Shown here: piece after piece, positions 1 through 6,843 of the stretch | Numbering within the stretch: the stretch's first letter is position 1 | Layout of the letters: each line of letters starts with the position of its first letter | Source: SIG440 sp045596485 | GTDB taxonomy: Bacteria; Bacillota; Clostridia; Monoglobales; Monoglobaceae | Length of the DNA: 60,443 bases | Reading direction: 5' to 3' | NCBI GenBank assembly: GCA_045596485.1 | Contig: JAZOCL010000089.1 | Location: 1 to 60,443, forward strand | Position numbers and translations under genes: made by a program | Notes under the pieces: generated by a model | Database searches by the model: none | What the model was told of the DNA's origin: nothing | Seen by the model: the letters and a program-made list of their open reading frames with translations, nothing else

Positions 1-2
1 GA

Positions 3-830
3 TGTGGTATTTTTGATTCAACGGCATTTTACAGAAATTCAAATGATTATTTGGAGAATGGGATATGGTATGTTGATAACTGTATTTTAGATGCAGGAAG
101 CGGACTTGCTGCGGCTTCAATAAAGCCCGGCACGAGAGTCATTGCAAAATATGCCTTTGCGGGCTGTGCAGAGATGACCGAAGTTATGATTCCGTCAGGT
201 GTTACCCATATTGGAGAAAGTGCTTTTGACAGCACCGCTATTACATATATTGCTGTTCCTGACAGCGTTGTGTATCTGGGTGAAGCTGCCTTCAGCTATT
301 GTGAAAACCTGAGGAGAGTCTCTCTCGGTGACGGAATTTCGGTGATTGGAGATTCTGTGTTTAGCGATTGCTATGCCCTGACTGAAATTATCATTCCTGA
401 AGGTGTTACCTTGATTGATAAATATGCTTTTTTGTATTGCGATGCGCTTGAAAGTGTTTATTATCGCGGAACAGAGGAACAATGGCTTGAAATTGAAATA
501 CTGAATTATAACGATGGTCTTGACTATGCGGAAATATATACAGAGTGTGTACCTGCTGTGGTAGAAACATCGCTGGAATCAGGCGTTGAAGAGGGTGAGT
601 ATATAATTGCTGCTGAAACTCAATATATTCCTCAAAATGCCGTGATTTTTGTGGCGGGCTATGATGGAAATGGCGTTTTGAAGTGGGTTAAGTCTTTGCA
701 GATAGATGAGGATAACACTTTGCGTTCGGAGTTCAGCATTGACGGTCTCGCAACAGTTAGGCTTTTTGTGTGGAAGGATGATGCTATTACTCCCATGACG
801 GAAAGCATTCCGTTTTCGTTTATTAATTAA
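3..830 (+). CDS. BspA-like leucine-rich repeat surface protein, 3' part
   Basis: This reading frame is open to the left window edge, so only the C-terminal part (about 275 residues) is visible. It holds several roughly 23-residue LRR_5-type repeats with the recurring pattern I-x-x-x-A-F-x-x-C/S-x-x-L-x-x-V/I-x-I-P, for example IAKYAFAGCAEMTEVMIP and LIDKYAFLYCDALESVYY, followed by an unrelated beta-rich tail from about residue 190. In the BspA/TpLRR family such proteins are usually secreted or wall-bound and often adhesive; the signal peptide and anchor would lie outside the visible part. A TTG at 51 could start a shorter protein, but the repeat pattern continues upstream of it, so I treat the gene as truncated by the window. 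The fit to the LRR family is clear, while the function is inferred. Confidence 0.85.
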   Translation, partial: CGIFDSTAFYRNSNDYLENGIWYVDNCILDAGSGLAAASIKPGTRVIAKYAFAGCAEMTEVMIPSGVTHIGESAFDSTAITYIAVPDSVVYLGEAAFSYCENLRRVSLGDGISVIGDSVFSDCYALTEIIIPEGVTLIDKYAFLYCDALESVYYRGTEEQWLEIEILNYNDGLDYAEIYTECVPAVVETSLESGVEEGEYIIAAETQYIPQNAVIFVAGYDGNGVLKWVKSLQIDEDNTLRSEFSIDGLATVRLFVWKDDAITPMTESIPFSFIN

Positions 831-837
831 AAAATAC

Positions 838-866
838 TTGACATTTGACAAAAAGTGTACTATAAT
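838..866 (+). promoter_or_regulatory. sigma-A promoter of rpsF-ssb-rpsR
   Basis: TTGACA at 838-843, a 17-base spacer, and TATAAT at 861-866 give a perfect housekeeping promoter. The expected start is near 873, leaving a leader of about 60 bases before rpsF. Confidence 0.9.
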
Positions 867-887
867 TACTTGGTTAGAAAAATCCTT

Positions 888-908
888 ACTTTCGGTATGC
901 CCGAAAGT
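888..908 (+). promoter_or_regulatory. hairpin in the rpsF leader, candidate S6:S18 autoregulatory site
   Basis: ACTTTCGG (888-895) pairs perfectly with CCGAAAGT (901-908) around a TATGC loop, between the promoter and the rpsF ribosome binding site. Many bacteria control rpsF operons with a leader RNA bound by the S6:S18 complex. The position fits that system, but I did not verify its conserved bulge, so the assignment is inference. Confidence 0.4.
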
Positions 909-934
909 CAAAGTCCACAAGGAGGTGAAAAGAA

Positions 935-1234
935 ATGGTTGAGGTTATTAACAAGTACGAAACTTTGTTCGTTGTTGACGCATCTAAAGGCGAAGAAGAA
1001 ACAGCAGCATTGGTTGATAAGTTCAAATCATTGATTGAGGCTAACGGTACAATTGAAAGCGTTGACGAATGGGGACGCAGAAGATTGGCTTATCCTATCA
1101 ATGACATGGCTGAAGGCTATTATGTTTTGGTTAACTTCTCTGCAAAGGCTGATTTCCCGGCTGAGCTTGAACGTGTGTTCGGTATCACAGACGGAGTTCT
1201 CAGAAACATTGTCATCAAAAAAGACGAGAAATAA
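935..1234 (+). CDS. rpsF: 30S ribosomal protein S6
   Basis: A 99-residue protein of the usual S6 length that pairs with S18 in the platform of the small ribosomal subunit. The N-terminus MVEVINKYETLFVVDA and the central WGRRRLAYPI stretch with the following YYVL strand are typical of bacterial S6. The ATG is preceded by a strong AAGGAGGTG. It leads the conserved rpsF-ssb-rpsR operon, followed by ssb 38 bases downstream, and is transcribed from the consensus promoter at 838. A leader hairpin may mediate feedback by S6:S18. Nothing unusual is seen. Confidence 0.97.
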   Translation: MVEVINKYETLFVVDASKGEEETAALVDKFKSLIEANGTIESVDEWGRRRLAYPINDMAEGYYVLVNFSAKADFPAELERVFGITDGVLRNIVIKKDEK

Positions 1235-1272
1235 TTGTGTGATTTTTTTGCACACAGAAAGCGAGATTGCTT

Positions 1273-1710
1273 ATGATTAACAAAGCGATTTTGATGGGCA
1301 GACTTACCCGTGACCCGGAACTGAGACACACGGGCTCAGGAACTCCCGTTTGCAGCTTTTCAATTGCTATTGATAACGGCTACGGCGAGAACAGGCAGAC
1401 AGATTTTATTAATTGTGTTGCCTGGAACAAAACTGCTGAATTTGTTGAAAAGTATTTCACAAAGGGCAGAATGATTATCGTTGTGGGCAGAATATCCACA
1501 CGTACGTGGGAAGGTCAGGACGGAAAGAAAAACTATGTTACAGAGGTTGTAGCAAATGAGGTTTCTTTCGGTGAATCCAAGAAGAATGCTGAAGAAGGCG
1601 GATATACTGCTCCTTCACGTGCGGCAGCTGCTGATTCTGTTCCTTCGATGCCCGAACAGGAAGAGGAAGCTTTTGTTCCTCTGGAAACTAATGATGATTT
1701 GCCGTTTTAA
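1273..1710 (+). CDS. ssb: single-stranded DNA-binding protein
   Basis: A 145-residue SSB with an N-terminal OB fold (MINKAILMGRLTRDPELR, then the CSFSIAID and FINCVAWNKTAEF strands), a low-complexity linker from about residue 110, and the acidic C-terminal tip DDLPF that docks SSB-interacting proteins in replication and repair. The ATG at 1273 is chosen over the TTG two codons upstream because SSBs start M-(I/L)-N-K. The ribosome binding site is weak, which may reflect coupling to rpsF. Position between rpsF and rpsR is the standard Firmicutes arrangement. Confidence 0.97.
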   Translation: MINKAILMGRLTRDPELRHTGSGTPVCSFSIAIDNGYGENRQTDFINCVAWNKTAEFVEKYFTKGRMIIVVGRISTRTWEGQDGKKNYVTEVVANEVSFGESKKNAEEGGYTAPSRAAAADSVPSMPEQEEEAFVPLETNDDLPF

Positions 1711-1751
1711 TGCGGCTAACCCTTTAAACTGAAAGATAGGAGGAAAGACCA

Positions 1752-2000
1752 ATGCCTGAAAAGGAAAGAAACGATAAGGCAAGAGCAAGACGCCCCAAGA
1801 GAAAGGCTTGTGCTTTTTGCGTTGATAAAGTAGAATTTATCGATTATAAGGACGTTGCAAAGCTCAGACGTTATATCACAGAAAGAGCTAAGATTCTTCC
1901 CAGAAGAATCAGCGGATGCTGCGCAAAGCATCAGAGAGAACTGACTGTTTCTATCAAGAGAGCAAGATATATGGCACTTCTGCCTTATACTGCTGACTAA
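1752..2000 (+). CDS. rpsR: 30S ribosomal protein S18
   Basis: An 82-residue S18, the partner of S6 on the 30S platform. Diagnostic stretches are CAFCVDKVEFIDYKDVAKL, ITERAKILPRRISG and the C-terminal ARYMALLPY. It has two CxxC-like cysteine pairs (CAFC and GCCAKH), so it belongs to the zinc-type S18 form common in Firmicutes. An AGGAGGA site precedes the ATG. It is the last gene of the operon, followed by a strong terminator at 2025 and then by the phage-type element, so rpsR is the host gene flanking that element on the left. Confidence 0.97.
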   Translation: MPEKERNDKARARRPKRKACAFCVDKVEFIDYKDVAKLRRYITERAKILPRRISGCCAKHQRELTVSIKRARYMALLPYTAD

Positions 2001-2024
2001 GCCGAAACAGATATGTTGTTTCAG

Positions 2025-2057
2025 GAACCACCCTGGTCAGGGTGGTTCTTTCTTTTT
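2025..2057 (+). terminator. rho-independent terminator of the rpsF operon
   Basis: GAACCACCCT (2025-2034) pairs perfectly with AGGGTGGTTC (2039-2048) around GGTC, followed by a T-rich run. Confidence 0.93.
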
Positions 2058-2083
2058 GAGATAAAATATGGGCAGGGTGTTTT

Positions 2084-2117
2084 GGGTCGGCAGACCGTCG
2101 GGAACGCCGATCCTACA
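2084..2117. repeat. GC-rich intergenic palindromic element
   Basis: The outer stem TCGGC (2087-2091) / GCCGA (2106-2110) and an alternative GGTC/GACC hairpin lie in an otherwise AT-rich spacer, ending in CCTAC. It has the look of a short dispersed repeat, but only one copy is present in this window. Confidence 0.35.
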
Positions 2118-2149
2118 AATTGATGTTGTTTGAGGTGTGTATTTTGGAA

Positions 2150-2176
2150 GTCTCGAAATTGGTCGAGGCTTTTTTC
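2150..2176 (+). terminator. second terminator downstream of rpsR
   Basis: GTCTCGA (2150-2156) pairs with TCGAGGC (2163-2169; one G-T pair) and is followed by six T residues. It insulates the ribosomal operon from the element that begins on the opposite strand. Confidence 0.7.
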
Positions 2177-2185
2177 TGTACTAAC

Positions 2186-2578
2186 TTATTTTTTTTCATA
2201 GCTCAACAGCTCAAGAATTTTTTTGTATAAATCCTTGGGGAGCTCGTGGCAGATTGCGTGCGTTTTGCCGTGACATATAATAAGGTTTTCGGTGATGCCG
2301 CATTTGAAAAAGCTGTTTATGAAGTCTATATATTCTGATGTGATAGGCGTTTCTACCGTTTTGAAGCAGAAAGTGGAGGAGGAATCGTAGCAGTCTATTA
2401 TGTCAAGGGGAGAAACACGAAGCGCGTGAGCAAGAAGCTTGATTTTGTCGCTACGCATATTTTTTATGTAGCCGCTTTCCCACTTTTTTACAGTGCTTTT
2501 GCTGACGCCTACCAGCTTTCCTACTTCTTCAAGGGTAAGTCCCAGTTCTTTTCGTCTTTGCTTTATGTCAAAAAACAT
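2186..2578 (-). CDS. Xre/CI-type helix-turn-helix repressor
   Basis: A 130-residue protein with an N-terminal Xre/Cro helix-turn-helix: LGLTLEEVGKLVGVSKSTVKKWESG at about residues 12-36 includes the recognition helix SKSTVKKWE. The rest has no S24 peptidase domain, so classical RecA-triggered self-cleavage is not evident. It is divergent from a Cro-like gene at 2857, with palindromic candidate operators between them, the layout of a phage lysogeny switch or of the Xre control region of PBSX. I infer that it silences the head-tail operon. A host antitoxin or general regulator is less likely given this position at the element border. Confidence 0.8.
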   Translation of the reverse strand: MFFDIKQRRKELGLTLEEVGKLVGVSKSTVKKWESGYIKNMRSDKIKLLAHALRVSPLDIIDCYDSSSTFCFKTVETPITSEYIDFINSFFKCGITENLIICHGKTHAICHELPKDLYKKILELLSYEKK

Positions 2579-2624
2579 AATGATTTATCCTTCCTTTTTA
2601 GTATTATCTCTTTTGTCTTTCTAC

Positions 2625-2641
2625 TAATTTTACTAAAATTA
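2625..2641. promoter_or_regulatory. candidate repressor operator (perfect palindrome)
   Basis: TAATTTTA-C-TAAAATTA is a perfect 8+1+8 palindrome just upstream of the repressor gene on its promoter side. Its TTTTA/TAAAA core resembles the second candidate site at 2763. Confidence 0.5.
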
Positions 2642-2650
2642 TCGCCCTAG

Positions 2651-2736
2651 AAAACGGCGTAACACCGTTTTTCGCAGAATGACTTCTGCGACTTTCAAAC
2701 TTTTTGTTTGAAGGCTGCGCTTGATTTTCATTATAA
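2651..2736. repeat. cloverleaf-chain repeat copy 1 (single degenerate module)
   Basis: Three consecutive hairpins correspond in order to module IV of the copies at 6561, 9423 and 34174: AAAACGG/CCGTTTT (2651-2671), CGCAGAA/TTCTGCG (2673-2690) and TTCAAAC/GTTTGAA (about 2695-2712), then a CTTGATT linker. The closing stem is decayed. It sits in the repressor/Cro intergenic region. Confidence 0.75.
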
Positions 2737-2762
2737 CACAAGAAATTTGTAAATGCAACTTG

Positions 2763-2782
2763 TTTTTACAAAAAAGTAAAAA
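2763..2782. promoter_or_regulatory. candidate repressor operator upstream of the Cro-like gene
   Basis: TTTTTAC (2763-2769) and GTAAAAA (2776-2782) form a perfect inverted repeat with a 6-base spacer, 15 bases upstream of the -35 box of the rightward promoter. This suits binding by the divergent repressor. Confidence 0.5.
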
Positions 2783-2797
2783 TATGTTAGTTATCTA

Positions 2798-2826
2798 TTG
2801 ACAAGACTGTAAAAAAATGGTAATAT
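2798..2826 (+). promoter_or_regulatory. early rightward promoter of the phage-type element
   Basis: TTGACA (2798-2803), a 17-base spacer and TAATAT (2821-2826) lie just upstream of the Cro-like gene. Confidence 0.85.
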
Positions 2827-2856
2827 TGACAGTGCGAAAAACAGGAGGTGAGTCAT

Positions 2857-3060
2857 ATGGATGCTGAAAAGCTGAAAATGAAAATAAAGAAAAAAGGATT
2901 TTCGGCAAAAAAGCTTGCGGAAAAAGCGGGAATTGAAAGAAACGCCCTTGAAAGAAAGCTGACAGGGACAGAAGACTTTTTGCTTTGGGAAATTATAAAA
3001 ATTTCAAAGCTGCTTTCGCTGGAAAACAAAGAAATGCTGAATATTTTTTTTGACGGATAA
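2857..3060 (+). CDS. small Cro-like HTH protein
   Basis: A 67-residue basic protein with a helix-turn-helix at about residues 13-35 (FSAKKLAEKAGIERNALERKL), as in phage Cro/anti-repressor proteins. The ATG at 2857 is preferred over the upstream GTG because AGGAGG (2843-2848) lies 8 bases before it. It is the first rightward gene of the element and faces the repressor gene at 2186, so it probably counteracts that repressor. The recognition helix is degenerate compared with classical Xre proteins, hence moderate certainty. Confidence 0.75.
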   Translation: MDAEKLKMKIKKKGFSAKKLAEKAGIERNALERKLTGTEDFLLWEIIKISKLLSLENKEMLNIFFDG

Positions 3061-3099
3061 GTTTCCTAAAGGAAACAAAATTTTTGGCAGGTGGTGAAG

Positions 3100-3285
3100 A
3101 TGGGAATAGAGCATTCTGAAATTTGGGAGACTGAAAGATTTGGAGGTGCGACAAAGGACAGCGAGGTTTTTTGTTTTTGCTGTGGACTTGTTTTGGAAGA
3201 GAAAGAAGTCCTGAGTGACAGATTTGGACGTTGCTTTTGCGGCATCAGGTGCAAAAAGATTTTTTACGAAGGAGAAGGTTTATGA
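3100..3285 (+). CDS. small cysteine-rich protein, probable zinc-binding
   Basis: A 61-residue protein with two cysteine clusters, CFCC near residue 26 and CFCGIRCKK near residue 50. The C-x-C-C...C-x-C-x3-C arrangement suggests a treble-clef-like zinc site. The ATG at 3100 has an AGGTGG just upstream. Its stop overlaps the next start (ATGA at 3282-3285), so it is translationally coupled to the late regulator. I do not recognise a family. By position it could be a zinc-ribbon accessory to late transcription or to packaging. Confidence 0.65.
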   Translation: MGIEHSEIWETERFGGATKDSEVFCFCCGLVLEEKEVLSDRFGRCFCGIRCKKIFYEGEGL

Positions 3286-3650
3286 CAAAAAAGGAGCTTA
3301 TGCAATGCTTTTATCTTAATCGGGAGATTATGAGTGACACAGAGGAATTGGTTAATCTGAAAATCATAGCCAGAGACGGAAATGGGTTTGAATTTCACGA
3401 CGAAGAGGAGATAAAAAGACGAGAGAAAAGAATTGTTGAAAAAATCAGACGGTGCACAGAGCTCAAAGACAGAATTGAAAAATTTATAAATTCCATCGAT
3501 GACAGTCTCACCAGACAGATTTTTTATTACAGGTTTGTGAAATGTATGCCCTGGAAGAAGGTCAGCTATATGACAGGGGGATATAACAGCGATGAGGGTG
3601 TAAGAAAAATTGCTGAAAGGTACCTGAAGTCAATTGAGAAGAATAAATAA
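3282..3650 (+). CDS. phage late-gene regulator, sigma-70-like (DUF1492/ArpU-like)
   Basis: A 122-residue, highly charged, mainly helical protein. The C-terminal segment LTRQIFYYRFVKCMPWKKVSYMTG plus RKIAERYLKSIE matches the sigma region 4-like helix-turn-helix of DUF1492/ArpU/RinA-type activators that switch on the terminase and structural genes of Firmicutes siphophages. The ATG at 3282 overlaps the previous stop and has GGAGAAGG upstream. Directly downstream lies a promoter with a good -10 and a poor -35 (3654-3686), consistent with activator-dependent late transcription. PBSX uses a comparable sigma-like activator, Pcf. The family assignment is from memory of the motif. Confidence 0.75.
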   Translation: MTKKELMQCFYLNREIMSDTEELVNLKIIARDGNGFEFHDEEEIKRREKRIVEKIRRCTELKDRIEKFINSIDDSLTRQIFYYRFVKCMPWKKVSYMTGGYNSDEGVRKIAERYLKSIEKNK

Positions 3651-3653
3651 AGC

Positions 3654-3686
3654 TTGTCCGATTTGTACGCAAATTGCTGATATAAT
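3654..3686 (+). promoter_or_regulatory. candidate activator-dependent late promoter
   Basis: TATAAT at 3681-3686 lacks a proper -35: TTGTCC at 3654 is 21 bases away. Between them is a short inverted repeat, ATTTG-TACG-CAAAT. It precedes the terminase genes and follows the sigma-like activator gene. Confidence 0.5.
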
Positions 3687-3723
3687 TTAATTAAGATGAG
3701 TGAGACAGATTGGAGGGAGAGGC

Positions 3724-3981
3724 GTGGAAGAAAAAAACATACAGAATTGTGAGGACAGCCTCATTACGGATTATATCCGCAAGAGAAAAAAGGATGTGTG
3801 CAGGCTGATTGACCGATTGATGATTGAAATTGCAAATCCTGACAGAATTGCGGCTGCGCCTCTCAATCAGCTGTCATCCGTTATGGGAACCCTTATTGAC
3901 AAGTTTGGGGCAGGAGAAAAGGACAGTGCTTTGGAGGGAACTCTTTCTACACTTTTTGATGACTTTGAGGATGTGAGCTAA
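3724..3981 (+). CDS. probable terminase small-subunit-like protein
   Basis: An 85-residue helical, charged protein immediately upstream of the large terminase. The segment PLNQLSSVMGTLIDKFG, about residues 50-66, resembles the helix found in small terminase-type proteins of Firmicutes phages (the VMG-x-LIDK signature). A GTG start at 3724 is chosen because GGAGGGAG lies just upstream; the in-frame codons before it would place the start within or before that site. In packaging, the small subunit recognises DNA and hands it to TerL. At this length it lacks a full N-terminal DNA-binding domain, so an accessory role is possible. Confidence 0.6.
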   Translation: MEEKNIQNCEDSLITDYIRKRKKDVCRLIDRLMIEIANPDRIAAAPLNQLSSVMGTLIDKFGAGEKDSALEGTLSTLFDDFEDVS

Positions 3982-3983
3982 GC

Positions 3984-5186
3984 GTGAGATACTACAAAAA
4001 TCTTACCCGAAAGCAAAATCTGCTGATGCAGCGTGCAAAGGGCGGGCTCAAAAGAATAAACATTCTTCACGGAAGTGTCAGGTCGGGAAAGACCTGGATA
4101 AGTCTTGTGCTCTGGTGCGTGTGGATACGCAATATGCCAAAAGACAGGTGCTATCTTATGACCGCAAAGACCCTGACAACCCTGAAACGCAACTGCCTTG
4201 ACCTTTTGGAGATTCTTGCCGGACGGAACAATTTTAAATATTCAATATCAAAAAAAGAGGGGGTTCTTTACGGAAGAAAAATTTATCTTGAGGGAGTTAA
4301 CGATGCGGGAGCAGAGAGCAAAATCAGGGGAATGACCCTTCAGGGGGCATACTGCGATGAGGTTACACTTTTTAACGAGGAGTTTTTCAGTATGCTGCTG
4401 TCACGACTTTCGGAGCCGGGGGCAAAGCTTTTTGGAACAACTAATCCCGATAATCCAAATCATTGGTTCAAGGTGAAGTATATTGACCGCAAGGACGAGC
4501 TGGATTTCTTTTTGATGGAGTTCTTGATAGATGACAACACCTTTCTTGACCCCCATTATGTTGAGGAGCTGAAAAAGGAGTATACAGGAGTCTTTTATCG
4601 AAGGTTTATTCTTGGGGAATGGTGCAGCGCTGAGGGGCTTGTTTATCCTATGTTTGATAAAGAGCTGCACACCCTTGACGAGATTCCGCAGCCTGTTGGG
4701 ATGGCAGAGTATTATATTTCGGTGGACTATGGAACGCTGAATCCTTGCAGTATGGGGCTTTGGCGTCTGGACGACAGATGTGCGGTGAGGCTTAGGGAAA
4801 GCTATTATTCGGGCAAGCAGCAAAAAAAGCTGCTTACCGATGAGGAATATTATGAGAGGCTGGTAGCTCTAGCGGAGGGCTTTGACATTAAATGCGTAGT
4901 TATAGACCCCTCTGCTGCCAGCTTTATTGCAACAATCAGGAGGCATGGAGAGTTCAGCGTGAGAAAGGCAGACAACAATGTTCTCAACGGAATCAGGATT
5001 ACGGGAAGTCTTTTAAAAAGCGGAAAGCTTTTGGTGCACAGCTCCTGTGAGGATGCAATCCGTGAGTTCGGTACTTATTCCTGGGATGAGGAGTCGGAGG
5101 AGGACAGGGTTGTTAAAGAGTTTGACCACGCTATGGATGACATCAGATATTTTTGTGCCACGGTGGCCGAAAAGCGGCTGCTATGA
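3984..5186 (+). CDS. phage terminase large subunit (packaging ATPase/nuclease)
   Basis: A 400-residue TerL. The N-terminal ATPase carries a Walker A (HGSVRSGKTWIS, about residue 29) and a Walker B (QGAYCDEVTLF, about residue 120) with the coupling motif GTTNPDNPNHW near residue 152. The C-terminal RNase H-like nuclease includes VDYGTLNP (about 248), VVIDPSAASF (about 305) and the acidic DHAMDDIRYF near the end. All key acidic residues appear present and the length is normal, so the enzyme looks functional. It translocates DNA into the prohead. The start GTG lies 2 bases after the preceding stop. Intact packaging machinery in an element lacking replication genes is notable. Confidence 0.95.
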   Translation: MRYYKNLTRKQNLLMQRAKGGLKRINILHGSVRSGKTWISLVLWCVWIRNMPKDRCYLMTAKTLTTLKRNCLDLLEILAGRNNFKYSISKKEGVLYGRKIYLEGVNDAGAESKIRGMTLQGAYCDEVTLFNEEFFSMLLSRLSEPGAKLFGTTNPDNPNHWFKVKYIDRKDELDFFLMEFLIDDNTFLDPHYVEELKKEYTGVFYRRFILGEWCSAEGLVYPMFDKELHTLDEIPQPVGMAEYYISVDYGTLNPCSMGLWRLDDRCAVRLRESYYSGKQQKKLLTDEEYYERLVALAEGFDIKCVVIDPSAASFIATIRRHGEFSVRKADNNVLNGIRITGSLLKSGKLLVHSSCEDAIREFGTYSWDEESEEDRVVKEFDHAMDDIRYFCATVAEKRLL

Positions 5187-5232
5187 AGCTGGTGCGGAAT
5201 ATATATGTAAGTTTTGACGGGAGGCAGGAAAG

Positions 5233-6582
5233 GTGTTTGAGAACATCAGAGAATTTTTTGGAAGGGTGAGAAAAAGTATGTTTGACAAAACGGTGATTGG
5301 TTCGGCAATTTCTTCGGAGATTGCTGTGTCGGACGAAATGAGCGGAGCAATCAGGCTCTGGAAGACAATGTATGAGGAACAGAGCGGACTTCATCTGCCT
5401 GCGGCAATTGCCTTTGAGATGGCGAGGCTGATTACGCTGGAAATGGAGTCGAAGCTTTCGGGGAGCGCACGAGGAGAGTTTCTTGATGAAAGCTACAGGG
5501 CTGTGATTGAGAATATAAGAGTTCCCGTTGAATACGGCTGTGCAAAGGGTGGACTTGTTATGAAGCCTTATGTTTCAGAGGGCAGGATTTTGGTTGATTT
5601 TATTCAGGCTGATAAGTTCTTTCCTACCGAGTTTGACGAAAACGGCAAAATCAGAGGTGCGGTTTTTGTTCAGACCAGAGCCAAGGATGGGAAATTTTAT
5701 ACCAGACTTGAAAAACATCGGTTTGTGGGAAAAACCTATGAGATTTCTAACAGAGCTTTTTGCAGCACAAACCGTGATTACCTTGGCAGAGAGATTTCCC
5801 TTGGTGAGGTTGAGGAATGGAAGAATCTTTCGGAGAGTCTTTCGATTTGCAATGTGAAGGCACCCTTGTTCGGGTATTTCAGACCTTCGATAGCCAATAC
5901 TGTTGACCCGTCTTCACCTCTTGGAGTGTCGGTTTATGCCAATGCGGTGAATCTTATTGAGGATGCGGACAGACAGTATGAACGCTTTTTGTGGGAGTTT
6001 GAAAGCGGTGAGCGTGCCCTCATTGCAAACAGTATGGCATTCAAGCGTGACAGAGACGGAAGACCAAGGCTTCCTGACAGAAAGCTTTATCGCACTATGG
6101 ATGTGGAAGATATGGACTTTTTTAAGGAATGGTCGCCGCAAATTCGGGAGGATGAGTTTTCAAAGGGACTTAACAGAATTTTCAGGCAGATTGAGTTCAA
6201 CTGCGGCTTTGCTTACGGAACTCTTTCGGAGGTCAGCGACTCGGAAAAAACCGCCGAGGAAATCCGTGCATCCAAGCAGAGAAGCTATGCAACCGTTTCG
6301 GACAACCAGAAGGCACTAAAGAATGCTCTCAAGGAGCTTGTTTATGCAATGGATGTTTGGTGTACTCTTTATAATCTGGCACCAATGGGCGAATACAGTC
6401 TGTCCTTTGACTTTGATGACAGCATTGCGGCAGACAGAAGAGCTCAGTTTGAAGAAAAGCAGGCCTTGGTGAACAACAAAATTATGGCACCCTGGGAGTT
6501 CAGAATGTGGTACTTCGGTGAGGACGAAGAAACAGCGAAGAAAAATATTGCTGATATAATCATTGACGTGGAAACGGCGTAA
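5233..6582 (+). CDS. phage portal protein (A118-like)
   Basis: A 449-residue portal-type protein directly after TerL, as in A118/SPP1-like siphophages; the portal is the dodecameric DNA gateway of the head. Recognisable parts are the N-terminal helical FENIREFFGRVRK segment, the central DRQYERFLWEFESG helix, GTLSEVSDSEKTAEEIRASKQRSYATVSDNQ (stem and clip region, about residues 335-365) and the C-terminal PWEFRMWYFGEDEETAKK, a typical portal ending. The GTG start at 5233 follows GGGAGGCAGGAAAG. The last codons (IIDVETA) and the stop codon lie inside cloverleaf repeat copy 2, so the natural C-terminus may have been changed when the repeat arrived. Confidence 0.9.
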   Translation: MFENIREFFGRVRKSMFDKTVIGSAISSEIAVSDEMSGAIRLWKTMYEEQSGLHLPAAIAFEMARLITLEMESKLSGSARGEFLDESYRAVIENIRVPVEYGCAKGGLVMKPYVSEGRILVDFIQADKFFPTEFDENGKIRGAVFVQTRAKDGKFYTRLEKHRFVGKTYEISNRAFCSTNRDYLGREISLGEVEEWKNLSESLSICNVKAPLFGYFRPSIANTVDPSSPLGVSVYANAVNLIEDADRQYERFLWEFESGERALIANSMAFKRDRDGRPRLPDRKLYRTMDVEDMDFFKEWSPQIREDEFSKGLNRIFRQIEFNCGFAYGTLSEVSDSEKTAEEIRASKQRSYATVSDNQKALKNALKELVYAMDVWCTLYNLAPMGEYSLSFDFDDSIAADRRAQFEEKQALVNNKIMAPWEFRMWYFGEDEETAKKNIADIIIDVETA

Positions 6583-6730
6583 CGCCGTTTTAGCGGAATT
6601 TCATTCCGCAACTTTCAAACTAAAGGTTTGAAAGCCACGAATGATTGCAATAAAGTCGGCTTGTGAAAACACAGTTTTCACAATGGTTTGCTAAATTTAG
6701 CAAACTGAAATATTAAAATATTTCACCGAC
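6561..6730. repeat. cloverleaf-chain repeat copy 2 (modules IV and III)
   Basis: Module IV has closing stem CGTGG (6567-6571) / CCACG (6635-6639), extended by CATT/AATG, around three perfect hairpins: AAACGGCG/CGCCGTTT, GCGGAAT/ATTCCGC and CTTTCAAAC/GTTTGAAAG. The linker ATGATTGCAATAAA follows. Module III has closing stem GTCGG (6655-6659) / CCGAC (6726-6730) around TTGTGAAAA/TTTTCACAA, the palindrome GTTTGCTAAA/TTTAGCAAAC and TGAAATATT/AATATTTCA. Module III is exactly 76 bases, as in copies 3 and 4. The repeat overlaps the portal stop codon. Confidence 0.92.
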
Positions 6731-6843
6731 GTATATTATACTGCAGTAACTTTGTTAAATTGTCCGGGATGACGATAAACTAACAATCCTTTGCAGAAAG
6801 AAACTGCGTTAAAAAACTGAAAATAAGGAAGGAGTTCATAGCT

